Positions 8,904 to 18,018 are shown, counted from the first letter of the stretch. The stretch: DNA of 64,000 bases from Meiothermus sp. (GCF_026004115.1 NZ_BPIM01000001.1:2522501-2586500); one strand, 5' to 3'. A program made the numbers and translations. The notes: generated from the sequence alone by a model not told the origin.

Positions 8904-10103
8904 CCCACCCCTGAAAAGGTCGTCATAAAGAAGAACCGTGCCGAGAGTCCTTGCAAAGGATCCGGTCAGCACGGTACTTCTGTACGATGTTTGAAGACGT
9001 ACAGTGTAGTTTATCGCGTTTGCAACGATGGGAACAAGGCTATGTGTTGGGCTTGCTGCAATCAGCCCATAAAACCCCCAGCGCGATAGCAGCCAGTGGA
9101 ACGATAGGGTATAGCCCCAGCTATAGCTGTCGCCTGCTACGACAAGAAGCCAAACCCCACCAGTCCAGTCGAGAGCGACGGTTGGAAGCAGCCCCCAAGG
9201 GGATGTACCTGGGGGTGGACTTGGTTCCCGTAGCCCATCAAGGATGTTGGATCGAGGGCGTGGATCGGGTGTACTCCAGCAGTGATAAAGCTCCGGTGTG
9301 GGGACATAACCTGCTGTCATGTGGGCTGGTTGGATATGGGAAACTTCCCTACCCATTGAGTCTGGAGGGTTTCCCCACCAAGCCCATGAGTTCGGAGGTA
9401 TACCCGTACCGAACCCCTGGTGAGGCGATGTGGCAGGTAGTCGAGGCCATCCGCAAGAATGGTAATGGTTATAGCCTCGCAGGCGTGGTGTTCGACAACC
9501 AGTTTGCGGGTAAGGCTTACCTCGCCAAGCTCTACCAGCACAACATACCTTTCGTAGCTCGGGCCAGACTGAATCAAAAGGTCGAACATGCAGGAAAGCA
9601 ACGATCTATCCGAGAACTGGGTGAGCACTATCCACCCGGTAAAGCCCGCTATTACAAGCGTTTTGGCTGGTATGTCAAACGCATCAAGATCACCTTGGCC
9701 GATGTGGGTCGACTGGATATGCTGCTGATTTGGCTACCCCAGCCAGCAGGTTTCAAGCTGATGGCCCTCTTCTCCACCCTGGATGCAGGCATTCAAGAAG
9801 TCCTTGCCGCCTGGAAAGCTCGTTGGGATCTGGAGCGGGTGCATCGCCTGCTCAAACAGAACCTGGGTTTATCCAAATGCCTCTCTCGTTCCTATGCTGC
9901 TCAACTCAAACATGCTGACCTTGCCATCGAGGCCCTACACCTTATTCGACAGCAAAAACAACTACATCCAGATCTTTCTTGGCGCACAGCACAGCACAAT
10001 GCCGCAAAAACCCTCAAATCCCAGCTACTGACCGTACTCCCTGCCCTTTCAGCCTGACTTTATGCCCTTTTTTTGATACTTTTCACTACAGTTCAATCTC
10101 TTG
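8893..10103 (+). mobile_element. Insertion sequence, copy 1 (1211 bp, DDE transposase)
   Basis: The element is bounded by 11-bp perfect inverted repeats, CAAGAGATTGA at 8893-8903 and TCAATCTCTTG at 10093-10103. It is flanked by the 6-bp direct repeat ACCTGA (8887-8892 and 10104-10109). The second copy at 32259-33469 has the same length and ends, which fixes the boundaries. The two copies differ by a single base as far as I can see by eye (cgatgg versus caatgg early in the transposase gene), so at least one jumped recently. Between the left end and the gene a stem ACCGTGC/GCACGGT encloses the upstream TTG start, a layout that could limit translation of read-in transcripts. Confidence 0.93.
8987..10057 (+). 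CDS. IS4-superfamily DDE transposase, copy 1
   Basis: A 356-aa transposase. Candidate catalytic residues are the Asp in MYLGVDLVP, the Asp in GVVFDNQFAGK and the Glu in WDLERVHRLLKQNLGL; the last segment resembles the conserved Y/W-R-E-K-type C-terminal motif of the IS4/IS701 group. I took the ATG at 8987; a TTG at 8951 is in frame but lies inside the hairpin region. A 6-bp target duplication does not fit the 4 bp usual for IS701, so the exact family is open. The frame is intact, and the protein differs from copy 2 only at one Arg/Gln. Confidence 0.88.
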   Translation: MFEDVQCSLSRLQRWEQGYVLGLLQSAHKTPSAIAASGTIGYSPSYSCRLLRQEAKPHQSSRERRLEAAPKGMYLGVDLVPVAHQGCWIEGVDRVYSSSDKAPVWGHNLLSCGLVGYGKLPYPLSLEGFPTKPMSSEVYPYRTPGEAMWQVVEAIRKNGNGYSLAGVVFDNQFAGKAYLAKLYQHNIPFVARARLNQKVEHAGKQRSIRELGEHYPPGKARYYKRFGWYVKRIKITLADVGRLDMLLIWLPQPAGFKLMALFSTLDAGIQEVLAAWKARWDLERVHRLLKQNLGLSKCLSRSYAAQLKHADLAIEALHLIRQQKQLHPDLSWRTAQHNAAKTLKSQLLTVLPALSA

Positions 10104-10248
10104 ACCTGAAGCAGTTTACGGGGCACAGCCATTCAGACTGAATCGAATCTCAACCTGCTCGAGCTAAACGCACAGAAAAATGCCTTCGGAAAAAAGCTGC
10201 GGCGGGTATAACTGCCACCCTGACCCCAAAGCCCTGACCCGCTGGCCC

Positions 10249-10689
10249 TCACTGCGCCTCGCGTACCTGCCGCTTGATGCGCATGAGCACGGCTTGCAAG
10301 CCACGCAGTCGCAAGGGTGTAATGATTTCCTCGAGCCGGGCCAGACTGTAAAAGTCCTCCGGTACCCTGAGAATGGCCTCGGGGCTTTCGCCCTCCAGGC
10401 CTTCGGCCAGTAGCCCGGCAAAGGCCCGCACCGTGGGGGCTTCCTTGGGGGCGTCGAAGTAGAGGTGAACCTTGCCCTCCTGGAGTTCGGCATGCACGAA
10501 GAAAGGCGTGGTGCACTCGTGGACTTGCTCGAGCTTGCCTTGCATGCCCTCGGGCAAGGGGGGCATTTTCTTGGCAAACTCTAAAAGCATCTCGGTCTTG
10601 ATGACCTTGGGGGCACTTCCCAGCATCTGCACCACGCTTTGGAGTTTGGGGGGCAACTGGGCCAGTCGTTCGTCGGCAGTCATAGACAT
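10249..10689 (-). CDS. sufE: SufE family cysteine desulfuration protein
   Basis: A 146-aa SufE-like protein. Cys59 in VHECTTPFFVHAEL corresponds to the sulfur-accepting cysteine of SufE, and the region APTVRAFAGLLAEGLEGESP is a family hallmark. SufE takes persulfide sulfur from the desulfurase SufS for Fe-S cluster assembly in the cytoplasm. No suf genes are adjacent; the next gene is a small protein of unknown function read in the same direction. An in-frame ATG at 10683 is an equally possible start. Confidence 0.88.
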   Translation of the reverse strand: MSMTADERLAQLPPKLQSVVQMLGSAPKVIKTEMLLEFAKKMPPLPEGMQGKLEQVHECTTPFFVHAELQEGKVHLYFDAPKEAPTVRAFAGLLAEGLEGESPEAILRVPEDFYSLARLEEIITPLRLRGLQAVLMRIKRQVREAQ

Positions 10690-10742
10690 CAGGGTAAAGG
10701 GTCAGGGAGGTAGGGTCTAGGGTTTTGTGCACCGTGCCGCGC

Positions 10743-11006
10743 TCAGGCGCCCTGATGCACAAGCTTGAACAAATCCCGGCCCAGGTCGGCGTAGTTGCGT
10801 ACGGGCCCGGCCTGGTTGCCGTAGGTCAGGTACAAAACCCGGTGAATGGCCTGGGCGGCCTCTTCGCTGCTCTGAACAGCCCGCAGCTTTTCCACAATTT
10901 CGCTCACCACCGGCCCATAGAGCGCTTCAAGGGGGGCCAGCTCACCCATACCCAGGGGGTCGTAAATCTGTAGATAGGTTTGAACCTGCGCCACGAGGTT
11001 ATCCAT
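10743..11006 (-). CDS. small conserved-type protein, possibly DUF1871-like
   Basis: An 87-aa acidic, mostly helical protein. The YDPLGMGELAPLEALYGP and SSEEAAQAIHRVLYLTYG segments resemble, to my eye, the DUF1871 pattern (a YDP-type start followed by a conserved helix pair), but I cannot confirm it. There is no signal peptide, membrane segment or metal motif. It lies 53 nt upstream of sufE on the same strand, so the two may be co-transcribed. Function unknown. Confidence 0.6.
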   Translation of the reverse strand: MDNLVAQVQTYLQIYDPLGMGELAPLEALYGPVVSEIVEKLRAVQSSEEAAQAIHRVLYLTYGNQAGPVRNYADLGRDLFKLVHQGA

Positions 11007-11094
11007 GAGCGTGTTTCCTGCAAGGGCCAGAGGCCCAAGTCCAAAGGCTGAAAGAGCTGGCTTTACCTCAAGTGCTCAACCTTGAAAAGGTCTG

Positions 11095-11772
11095 CTAGGG
11101 TGCGGGGGTGACGGTAAACGCTGCACTCTCCCCCAGGGCCATGTTGAACTGGCTGGGAACGATGGGGGGGTCGGTGCTGATATTGCTGCTGGCCGGGTAA
11201 ACCTCTACTGCGTACGTGTCGGCGGGATTCAGGTTGAGGTTGCTGAAGGTGGTGCTGAGGGCCGCGATGATGTTGCGTGCGACCACGGTACTGGTGGTGC
11301 GGTTCACCAGGCGCACCAGGTAGCCCGTGGCCCCACTGCTGGCGGTCCAGGTGGCCGATACGGACTTGGTGGTGGGGTTGTTGCCAATGGTTACGGTGGG
11401 CCTGGCGAGGGTGGCGCTGGCATCCACGTTCAGACTGACTTGTTCGGTTTGTCCGTCAATGGTGGCCGAAAACGTATAGGCACCGCTCGTGAGGGTTTTG
11501 GAGGCATCCCACCCAATCTCCCACCACACCCCCGAGGGGGTGCGGGCCGAGGCGCTTTGCAGGGTAAGGGTCTCGCTGTAGCCGCCCGGCCCGCTCACGC
11601 TGACGTTAATGCTTTCGGGTTGTTGCTGGGGCCGTAGAACCAGGATGTAGGCTCTTCCAGTGGTCGTGGCATTGTAGGTGCCGATGGAGGCCTGAAGTTT
11701 GGCCTGGGGGACGCTCGAGCACCCGCTCAAGAGCCCCAGCACTAAGATACCGGCGAGTAGATAACGGTTCAC
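11095..11772 (-). CDS. lipoprotein of unknown function
   Basis: A 225-aa protein starting with a lipoprotein signal peptide: MNRYLLAGILVLGLLSGCSS, with a lipobox ending in Cys18. The mature part is rich in Thr, Ser and Ala and has repeated beta-sandwich-like stretches (for example GAYTFSATIDGQTEQVSLNV and SATWTASSGATGYLVRLVN, the latter fibronectin type III-like). It is presumably anchored in the cell envelope. It lies downstream of the sigA terminator, so it probably has its own promoter. No specific family recognised. Confidence 0.75.
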   Translation of the reverse strand: MNRYLLAGILVLGLLSGCSSVPQAKLQASIGTYNATTTGRAYILVLRPQQQPESINVSVSGPGGYSETLTLQSASARTPSGVWWEIGWDASKTLTSGAYTFSATIDGQTEQVSLNVDASATLARPTVTIGNNPTTKSVSATWTASSGATGYLVRLVNRTTSTVVARNIIAALSTTFSNLNLNPADTYAVEVYPASSNISTDPPIVPSQFNMALGESAAFTVTPAP

Positions 11773-11795
11773 AGGTCACCTCGAGGCTGTAGCCT

Positions 11796-11834
11796 AAAAC
11801 AGAAATGTGAGAGCTGCCAAACAGGGCTCTCACA
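11796..11834 (-). terminator. intrinsic terminator after the sigma factor gene
   Basis: A nine-base stem (TGTGAGAGC at 11806-11814 with GCTCTCACA at 11826-11834) and a loop of about 11 nt. Read on the minus strand it is followed by TTTCTGTTTT. It sits 22 nt past the sigma factor stop. Confidence 0.8.
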
Positions 11835-11856
11835 TCCTCGCTTATTCCCTGGCCGA

Positions 11857-14373
11857 TTAGTCCAGGAAGTCCCGTAGCTTGCGGGTGCGGCTTTCGTGAT
11901 ACTTGAGCTTGCGGAGGGCTTTGTTTTCAATCTGGCGGATGCGTTCGCGAGTCACCCCAAAGTAGGCGCCCACCTCTTCTAAGGTGTGCTCGCGCCCATC
12001 AATCAGGCCTTTGCGGAGCTTCAAGACCATGGCCTCGCGCTCGGAGAGCTTATTTAGGGCCTTCTCGAGCTCCTCCGAAAGCATGCTCTGGGCGGCGGAG
12101 TCCACCGGCGAGGCCATGTGTTCGTCGGGGATGAAATCGCCGTAGAAGCTGTCCTTCTCGTCGCCGATGGGGGTTTCCAGGCTCACGGGCTCCTGGGCAA
12201 TTTTGAAGGTTTCTTCTACCTTTTTGGCGTCCCAGCCGGGCCCCATGGCCTCGGCAATTTCCTCGTAGGCCGGTTCGCGGCCCAGCTCCTGCTGCATCTG
12301 GCGGGCGGTGCGGGTCAGCTTGTTGATGGTCTCCACCATGTGTACCGGAATCCGGATGGTGCGGGCCTGGTCGGCGATGGCCCGGTTGATGGCCTGCCGA
12401 ATCCACCAGGTGGCGTAGGTGGAGAACTTGAAGCGGCGTTTAAACTCGAACTTCTCCACTGCTCGGATGAGACCCTGGTTGCCTTCCTGGATCAAATCCA
12501 GGAAGGAAAGGCCCCGGCCGGTGTACTTCTTGGCGATGGAGACCACCAGCCGCAGGTTGGCCTCAATCAAGTGCTGGCGGCAAATCTCGCCGTCCCGGGC
12601 GATGTGCAGGTAGCGCTTGACCTCGCGGGGCAAGGCCCGCAGGCGGGCATCGACCGCCTGCACGGTGTCGGGGTCAATGCGCAGCTCGGTACCGGGGATA
12701 TTGGTAACGCGGCTGCTGCCCTGCACCTGGCTGCGCAGAACGTGGCGGATCAGCTCGGCCTCCAGGCCGGTTTCCTCGGCCAGCCGCTGGGCCGCGGCTA
12801 CCCCATCCTCCACGCGGCGAGCCAGGTCAATCTCCTCCTCCAGGGTCAGGAGTGGCACCTGGCCAATCTCATGCAGGTATTGCCGGACAGGGTCGGAGGT
12901 GGAGATGCGCGGTAGGGGCAGGTCTTCCTCGAGCTCCTCCTCGGCTTCCTCTACCGGCAGGGTGCCCAGCTCGAAGTCGGGCTCGAGGATCTCGATGTCT
13001 TCCAGATCGGCCTCAAGTACCTCTTCGCCAATTTCCTCCTCCACCAATGCAACCGCAGCCAGCTTGCCCGCCTTGGGCGTGGGGGGCACCAGCATATCGA
13101 GGTCGGGCTCGGCCTCGAGGTCGTCCACATCGGCGATTTCGAGCTCGGGGGCCTCGAGTTCATCGGCATCCAGGGCCAGATCCTCTTGCAGAAGTTCTTC
13201 GGCTTCCTCAATCACAGCGGTGCTTTTAGACGCGGTTTTAGGCGCCAACTTGGTGGACGTTGAAACCTTGGGCTTTGGGGCTGCGGGTGTTCTAGCGGCA
13301 GCCGTCTTGGTGGTTTCTTTGGGCTCAGGTTTGGAGAGCGCCTTTTTAGGCTTGGTGTCCTCGCTATCGGTTTTGACAGGAGCCGGTTTAGTGGCTGTTT
13401 TGGTTTTGCTCGCACCCTTGGCTTCGGCTTTGGGTTTGGCGGGTGTTTTGAGGGTGGGCTTACCCTTGGATTCGGGCTTGGCAGTGGCTTTTGCCGATTT
13501 CGATTCGCTGGCGGATTTCGATGGTGTTTTGGGCATAGTTTTTTGTGGTGTTGTGGCAGGTGCTTTGGTGGCGGGTTTGGTAGCGGTCTTGGGCTTGGAC
13601 TTGCTCACTGGGGTTTTGGCTGGTTTGTCACTGGTTTTGCTGGGCTTATGGTCCTTCAGCGAGGGCTTGGTTTGGGGTTTCCTGGCTTTGCCTGTGGTTG
13701 CCCCCTTAGCAGGGAGCTTGCCTTTGGTGGCTTCTTTTATGGTGGGCCTAAAGACTGAATTGCTTCGAGTAGAACCTGCATTCTTTTGATTGTTGGTTTT
13801 GGTAGATGTTTTGGCTTGAGGTTTGGTAGCCGTTTTGCTGGGCACCTTAGCTTTTGCGATCCCACTTGCCTTGCCGGTCTCCTGGGTTTTACTCGTCCTT
13901 TTGGCCTTACTGGCGGGTATAGAAGCCGATTTAGGGGTTGTCCTGAGCTCGGTCTTGCCGGGTTTGAGTGGCCTGGAAGCTGCTTTGCTCTTATCGGCGG
14001 TTTTGCTGCTTACCACTTTGGCTTGCGCAGAGGAAGTGGTTTTTGGGGCAGGGGGCTTTTTTGCCTTCGTACTGGAAACCGCAGCCTTTGCTGCTTGTTG
14101 GCTTTTACCGCTATGAAGGGTACTTTTTTCCTTAGATGTACGGAGCGCGCTTTGTCCCGAAGGGGATCGTCCCGTGGGTGTACGGACGCCAGTCCGTCCC
14201 GAAGGGGATCGTCCCGTGGGTGTACGGACGCCAGTCCGTCCCGAAGGGGATCGTCCCGTGGGTGTACGGACGCCAGTCCGTCCCGAAGGGGATCGTCCCG
14301 TGGGTGTACGGACGCCAGTCCGTCCCGAAGGGGATCGTCCCTTCGCGTCAGCAGCGGTCTTGGTCTTGCTCAA
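11857..14373 (-). CDS. rpoD: primary sigma factor SigA/RpoD with a very long basic N-terminal extension
   Basis: The last ~350 aa form a complete group 1 sigma factor: region 1.2 begins at [15 protein letters not shown], region 2 has [19 protein letters not shown] and [17 protein letters not shown], and region 4 has [18 protein letters not shown]. Before this are about 100 aa of acidic sequence (region 1.1-like), about 300 aa of Lys/Thr/Pro/Ala/Ser-rich histone H1-like sequence, and at the N-terminus five 14-aa repeats with core [14 protein letters not shown]. The total of about 838 aa is roughly double Thermus SigA. I chose the TTG at 14373 because GGGAGGTGA lies five nt upstream; GTG 14385 is possible. 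The gene starts 59 nt after rsmC and may share its transcript. Confidence 0.9.
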   Translation of the reverse strand: MSKTKTAADAKGRSPSGRTGVRTPTGRSPSGRTGVRTPTGRSPSGRTGVRTPTGRSPSGRTGVRTPTGRSPSGQSALRTSKEKSTLHSGKSQQAAKAAVSSTKAKKPPAPKTTSSAQAKVVSSKTADKSKAASRPLKPGKTELRTTPKSASIPASKAKRTSKTQETGKASGIAKAKVPSKTATKPQAKTSTKTNNQKNAGSTRSNSVFRPTIKEATKGKLPAKGATTGKARKPQTKPSLKDHKPSKTSDKPAKTPVSKSKPKTATKPATKAPATTPQKTMPKTPSKSASESKSAKATAKPESKGKPTLKTPAKPKAEAKGASKTKTATKPAPVKTDSEDTKPKKALSKPEPKETTKTAAARTPAAPKPKVSTSTKLAPKTASKSTAVIEEAEELLQEDLALDADELEAPELEIADVDDLEAEPDLDMLVPPTPKAGKLAAVALVEEEIGEEVLEADLEDIEILEPDFELGTLPVEEAEEELEEDLPLPRISTSDPVRQYLHEIGQVPLLTLEEEIDLARRVEDGVAAAQRLAEETGLEAELIRHVLRSQVQGSSRVTNIPGTELRIDPDTVQAVDARLRALPREVKRYLHIARDGEICRQHLIEANLRLVVSIAKKYTGRGLSFLDLIQEGNQGLIRAVEKFEFKRRFKFSTYATWWIRQAINRAIADQARTIRIPVHMVETINKLTRTARQMQQELGREPAYEEIAEAMGPGWDAKKVEETFKIAQEPVSLETPIGDEKDSFYGDFIPDEHMASPVDSAAQSMLSEELEKALNKLSEREAMVLKLRKGLIDGREHTLEEVGAYFGVTRERIRQIENKALRKLKYHESRTRKLRDFLD
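14137..14346 (-). repeat. five 42-bp tandem repeats coding for 14-aa units inside the sigma factor gene
   Basis: Four perfect units begin at 14179, 14221, 14263 and 14305 (the last diverges in its final bases), and a degraded unit begins at 14137. Each carries the inverted repeat ACGGAC-GCCA-GTCCGT and a second dyad around GGGACGATCCCC. Because 42 is a multiple of three, the coding frame stays open and repeats [14 protein letters not shown]. Near-perfect identity implies recent expansion and probable length variation between strains. Confidence 0.92.
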
Positions 14374-14431
14374 GCGCTTCACCTCCCAGTGAGGGGTCCA
14401 GGCCCCCGGCGATGCCGGTACTACAAGGGTG

Positions 14432-15532
14432 TCAATCCGACTTATGGGCCAGCAGAACTTTGTGGCTATCCACGGCCAGGGTGCGTACGGTGGCAAAGCG
14501 GGCCTCGAGCAGGGGCTCGTAGGGGAGGAAACGGTTTGCCACAAGATAAAACTTCCCGCCCCTCTCCAGGCGGGCGTAGGCGGCTTCAATGAATGCGATG
14601 GCGGTTTCTAACACGACAAGGCCCCCCACGTGGAACGGGGGGTTCGTCACAATAGTAGTGAAAGTTTGGCCCGGTGTCAAGGCCTCATCCACATCGGAAT
14701 GCAACACGGTGGCCTTTTCACCCAAATTTTGCCGGGCCGAGAGCACGCTGGGCCAGTCGTCCTCGAGGAGGGTCAGGCTCAGGGCCCGGCCCACCAGGGG
14801 GCGGCTCAGGGCGCCGTACCCCCCGCCGATGTCCAGTACGTGGCCTGGCTGGTCGGGCAACTCGCGCAGCAACATGGCGCTACCGGGGTCTATATGCCCA
14901 CCGGAAAAAACCCCAGGCAGATAGGCAAAATCCAGGGTCTGGCCCTGAAGGTCGCAGGCAAAGGACTGCCAGACAGCGGGCAGTTCGGGGGCCGGTTTTT
15001 CTTTTTCCAATACCGCCACCCGCAAGGGGCCGTCTCGTTTGACCAGCAGGCCAAAGCCCAGCAGTTCCTGAGCCAGCCTGAAATAGTGCTCGAAGCCCTT
15101 GTCCCTGCTGCCCGCTATCCAAAGCCGCCCTCCCATTCGCAAGGCTCTGGCCGCTCCTAAAAGCGATAGTTCCACGTACCGTGTTCCGCGATTGGCCGGT
15201 AGTACCAGGGCCACGAGATCTGTCGAGGCGGACTCGGTTTCCCAGGGCAGCCCACGGCTGACCTCCACCGTGGCGCCAAAGCTGACCTCCAGACAGCGTA
15301 AAGAGGCCCTCGAGGTTTCGATGGCCTGAACCTGTAGCCCATGTTTCTGGAGGGCATAGGTGATTAGCCCGATACCCGGGTTCAAATCGAGGGCTTTCTG
15401 ACCGTGGGGCTCTAAGTGCTGTGCCAGTAGCTCGTAGGCGGGATCGGCCAGCCCCCGTGCCCCCGCTTTGGTATACAAATACCCTCCGGGGACGGGGGTC
15501 TTGTGCAGCGAATGGTATTCCTCCAGGGTCAT
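14432..15532 (-). CDS. rsmC: 16S rRNA (guanine-N2) methyltransferase, RsmC-like
   Basis: A 366-aa protein with two related methyltransferase domains. The C-terminal domain is catalytic: SAM motif [17 protein letters not shown] and the N2-guanine motif [11 protein letters not shown]. The N-terminal half ([14 protein letters not shown], no NPP motif) looks like the degenerate partner domain. It matches Thermus RsmC over its whole length; that enzyme makes m2G1207 in 16S rRNA. It overlaps tsaB by four bases, so the two are coupled. Confidence 0.88.
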   Translation of the reverse strand: MTLEEYHSLHKTPVPGGYLYTKAGARGLADPAYELLAQHLEPHGQKALDLNPGIGLITYALQKHGLQVQAIETSRASLRCLEVSFGATVEVSRGLPWETESASTDLVALVLPANRGTRYVELSLLGAARALRMGGRLWIAGSRDKGFEHYFRLAQELLGFGLLVKRDGPLRVAVLEKEKPAPELPAVWQSFACDLQGQTLDFAYLPGVFSGGHIDPGSAMLLRELPDQPGHVLDIGGGYGALSRPLVGRALSLTLLEDDWPSVLSARQNLGEKATVLHSDVDEALTPGQTFTTIVTNPPFHVGGLVVLETAIAFIEAAYARLERGGKFYLVANRFLPYEPLLEARFATVRTLAVDSHKVLLAHKSD

Positions 15533-16062
15533 AGGTATAGGGGTTCAATCAGGGTGCGCCCGGCCTGCAGGGCCTCGATGCCCAGGTGGACCAGGGCCTT
15601 GCCGGAGGGGGGTTGATCGAGGGCAAACAGCCCGGTGGGGTGTAACTCATTCAGTCGGCTGCGGTGGGGTGCTTGCAGGGTTTCCAATTTTGCCCCAACA
15701 ATCCGGTAACCAGCGGCATAGCAGAGCCCATTGCGCGTGGTCTGGGCCACCGTAACGCGTCCCTGGTAGCGCAGGGCGGTGGCTTCTAGGGTTTCTACTC
15801 CGGTCACCGGAACCCCCAGACCCCTGGCCAGCCCCAACCCCGCCGCAATGCCCACCCGTAGCCCGGTGTAGGAGCCCGGCCCGCGCCCAACGGCAATCCC
15901 TTCCAGCTCCCCTAGCCCCACACCGGCCTGGTGCAAAAAAGCCTCGAGCTCCCCCCACAGCACCTCGGCGTGGCGGCGCCCTAAACGAATAGCTCGCTCG
16001 GCATGGGGTAAGCCTAAAACTAGATAAGACGTGGCAGTATCCAGCGCGAGTACCAGCACCAC
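15529..16062 (-). CDS. tsaB: tRNA threonylcarbamoyladenosine biosynthesis protein TsaB
   Basis: A 177-aa ASKHA-fold protein starting VLALDTATSYLVLGL, with IAVGRGPGSYTGLRVGIAAG, the diagnostic TsaB stretch. TsaB partners TsaD and TsaE to place threonylcarbamoyl on A37 of ANN-decoding tRNAs. Two consecutive GTG codons can start the gene. TATACT lies six nt before the second (16059), which suggests a leaderless start there giving MLVLALDTATS. The gene heads a probable tsaB-rsmC(-rpoD) transcript. Confidence 0.9.
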   Translation of the reverse strand: MVLVLALDTATSYLVLGLPHAERAIRLGRRHAEVLWGELEAFLHQAGVGLGELEGIAVGRGPGSYTGLRVGIAAGLGLARGLGVPVTGVETLEATALRYQGRVTVAQTTRNGLCYAAGYRIVGAKLETLQAPHRSRLNELHPTGLFALDQPPSGKALVHLGIEALQAGRTLIEPLYL

Positions 16063-16333
16063 AGGAGTATAGCAATGGGCTAAGCCAAGAGCCCAATGCT
16101 GAAGTTCAGGGCTGGTGCATAAAGTAAAACGGTCTTCCTTCCCCGACGGGGGAGGCTAGGTGGGGATATAACACCCAGCTAAGTTGCCTACCTGCGAGCA
16201 TTTTTTGTAACACCAACCGGCTGAAGCGCTTGCGAGGGTTCATGCACCGCCCCTGTGCTGAAAGCCGAAATCATAGGAAGCACAAACCTCCTCCCCCTGT
16301 CCCCACCGTCTGCATGCTGCTAGACTTGAGGCC
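16063..16333. other. intergenic region between tsaB and proC
   Basis: 271 nt with divergent promoters for tsaB and proC. It holds one short hairpin (CCTTCCCC/GGGGGAGG near 16136-16154), part of no recognised RNA. The proC -10 TAGACT lies at 16321-16326. Nothing else is evident. Confidence 0.5.
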
Positions 16334-17116
16334 ATGAAATTGGCGATTGTGGGTGTGGGCAAGATGGGTAAAAGCATTCTGGAGGGCCTGCTGCGGGCCG
16401 AGATGCTGGGGCCCAGTGAGATCGGCATCCTCGATACCCCCGAGCGCACCCAGCAGGTGGCCCAGGAGACCGGAGCGATCCCCTTGAGCCTGGAAGATTT
16501 GCGCCGCTGCGAGCGGATTTTACTGAGCGTGCAGCCCAAGGACATCGCCGCCCTGGCTCCGCAGGTCGCCCATCCCAACACCGGCTACATCTCCATCATG
16601 GCGGGGGTGTCCACGGCGGTGCTTTCGCGTCGGCTGGGCACCCGTCGGGTGGTGCGCTGCATGCCCAATCTGGCCGCCACCATTGGCAAAAGCTCTACCG
16701 CCATCACCGGCCCCCGCGAGGCCGAGGAGGCGGGCGATCTGGAGTTCACGCGGGCCTTGTTTTCTACCGTTGGCGATGTCTATGAGCTACCCGAGCGTTT
16801 GTTCGATGCTTTTACCGGGATGTCGGCCTCGGCCCCGGCCTATGTGGCGGTGGTTGCGGAGGCCCTGGCCGATGGGGGAGTGAAGCAGGGCATTCCACGG
16901 GCCCAGGCCCTGCAACTGGCGGCCGATGTGCTTATCGCCACCGGTGAATTGCTCCGCAAGAAACACCCGGCGGTACTCAAGGATGAGGTCAGCAGCCCCG
17001 GCGGTACTACCATTCATGGCCTGGCCGCGCTCGAGGCCCGGAGCGTTCGGGCAGCCCTGATTGAGGCCGTGGAAGCTGCTACCCAACGGGGTCACGAGCT
17101 GGGAAGAGAAGAATAG
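16334..17116 (+). CDS. proC: pyrroline-5-carboxylate reductase
   Basis: A 260-aa protein with the N-terminal Rossmann motif [10 protein letters not shown] and the C-terminal P5C reductase dimerisation domain, including [20 protein letters not shown]. It catalyses the last step of proline synthesis, NAD(P)H-dependent reduction of pyrroline-5-carboxylate. TAGACT ends seven nt before the ATG, so the mRNA is probably leaderless. It stands alone between a divergent tsaB and a repeat element. Confidence 0.95.
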   Translation: MKLAIVGVGKMGKSILEGLLRAEMLGPSEIGILDTPERTQQVAQETGAIPLSLEDLRRCERILLSVQPKDIAALAPQVAHPNTGYISIMAGVSTAVLSRRLGTRRVVRCMPNLAATIGKSSTAITGPREAEEAGDLEFTRALFSTVGDVYELPERLFDAFTGMSASAPAYVAVVAEALADGGVKQGIPRAQALQLAADVLIATGELLRKKHPAVLKDEVSSPGGTTIHGLAALEARSVRAALIEAVEAATQRGHELGREE

Positions 17117-17196
17117 ACAGATTGTTCCGATTGCAATGATAGGTCGCAACCTCGAGGTATGGCCGAATAAAGGGCAAAATCGAAAGTAAGGGACTC

Positions 17197-17369
17197 ATAT
17201 CAAATCCACAGTAAACCCCTTGCCCTCTCCCCGGAGGGAGAAGATGGCGACACCCCGACCGCGCTATTTACAAACAGTTACGCAAACGCGATTGACTGCA
17301 CCTGGGGTGTCGTCGGATGAGGGAGCTTGGAACGATCCTCAAAGCAAACTCTACAGGTAGAGTTGATAC
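17197..17369 (+). repeat. interspersed 173-bp repeat, family 2, copy 1
   Basis: This segment is the reverse complement of 60211-60383 over its full length with scattered differences. Shared landmarks are AACCCCTTGCC, GGCGACACCCCGACCGCGCT, TATTTACAAACAG and CAAGCTCCCTCATC (here on the other strand). The ends form short inverted repeats, TATCAA and TTGATA, while copy 2 has ATACCAA and TTGGTAT. Size, paired ends and lack of coding capacity suggest a non-autonomous (MITE-like) element. Confidence 0.8.
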
Positions 17370-17466
17370 CATATCCGCGACCAGGAACGGACATCCTGAA
17401 AGCTGGGTGTTTGGGCCCAGGGTGAATGCACCATTTTTTGCTGGAGGTGGGCGTAGCATAAAAAGG

Positions 17467-18018
17467 ATGAAGCGCCTCTTGACTCTGGGCTTACTGCTGC
17501 TGGGGGGGCTGGCGGCGCCTACCGCCTATTACCCCAACGGCATAGGCTATTCCTGGACATACTCCTCCGGCATGGAGCAGGTCTTCACCCGCGAGCAAAA
17601 CGGGATGCTGGTGCTCGAGCGCAGGCTTGCTAAGCAGCCCGTCAGCGCCGACCTGTTGCGCTACACCCCGGATAAAGGGGTACTGCTGGAGGGCCTGATT
17701 GTCGGTCAGGCTGTGCAGCGCTACAACCCGCCCCTGCAACTATATCCAGCCCCCCCACTGGTACTGGGGCAGGAATGGGGCGGGCGCAGCAATTTTGGCG
17801 GCCAGAGTGTGGCCCTGTTGGGCAAGGTTTTGCGCATCGAAGGGGTAAACGTTCCGGCGGGCCGCTTCAACGCCTACGTCATCCGAACCTCCACGGTAAC
17901 AAGTGGCGGTGGCAGCCAGGTGATGGAGATTTTCTTTGTCCCTGGCGTGGGTATCGTGCGCTACGCTACCCCGGATGGGGCGACCGTTGACCTGGTGAAG
18001 TTAAGTGTGCCTAAATAA
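17467..18018 (+). CDS. secreted protein of unknown function
   Basis: A 183-aa protein with a cleavable-looking signal peptide (MKRLLTLGLLLLGGLAAPTA) followed by a beta-rich domain without recognised catalytic motifs. Segments such as GIGYSWTYSSGMEQVFTREQ and IFFVPGVGIVRYA resemble DUF-type periplasmic lipoprotein-like domains that measure or bind hydrophobic ligands, but I cannot name a family. TAGCAT sits seven nt before the ATG, consistent with a leaderless transcript. The open frame continues upstream into the repeat, which is why the internal ATG is preferred. The stop is three nt before the next gene. Confidence 0.75.
   Translation: MKRLLTLGLLLLGGLAAPTAYYPNGIGYSWTYSSGMEQVFTREQNGMLVLERRLAKQPVSADLLRYTPDKGVLLEGLIVGQAVQRYNPPLQLYPAPPLVLGQEWGGRSNFGGQSVALLGKVLRIEGVNVPAGRFNAYVIRTSTVTSGGGSQVMEIFFVPGVGIVRYATPDGATVDLVKLSVPK

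Noticed and set aside
8799-9356. 185-aa minus-strand open frame across the IS left part (also in copy 2)
   Set aside because: It is antisense to the transposase, has no family similarity and exists only because the transposase codons leave that frame open.
12118-14592. Long plus-strand frames opposite the sigma factor gene (265, 390 and 268 aa)
   Set aside because: High G+C antisense frames with low-complexity Ser/Arg/Gly/Leu composition; the minus strand codes for a proper sigma factor.
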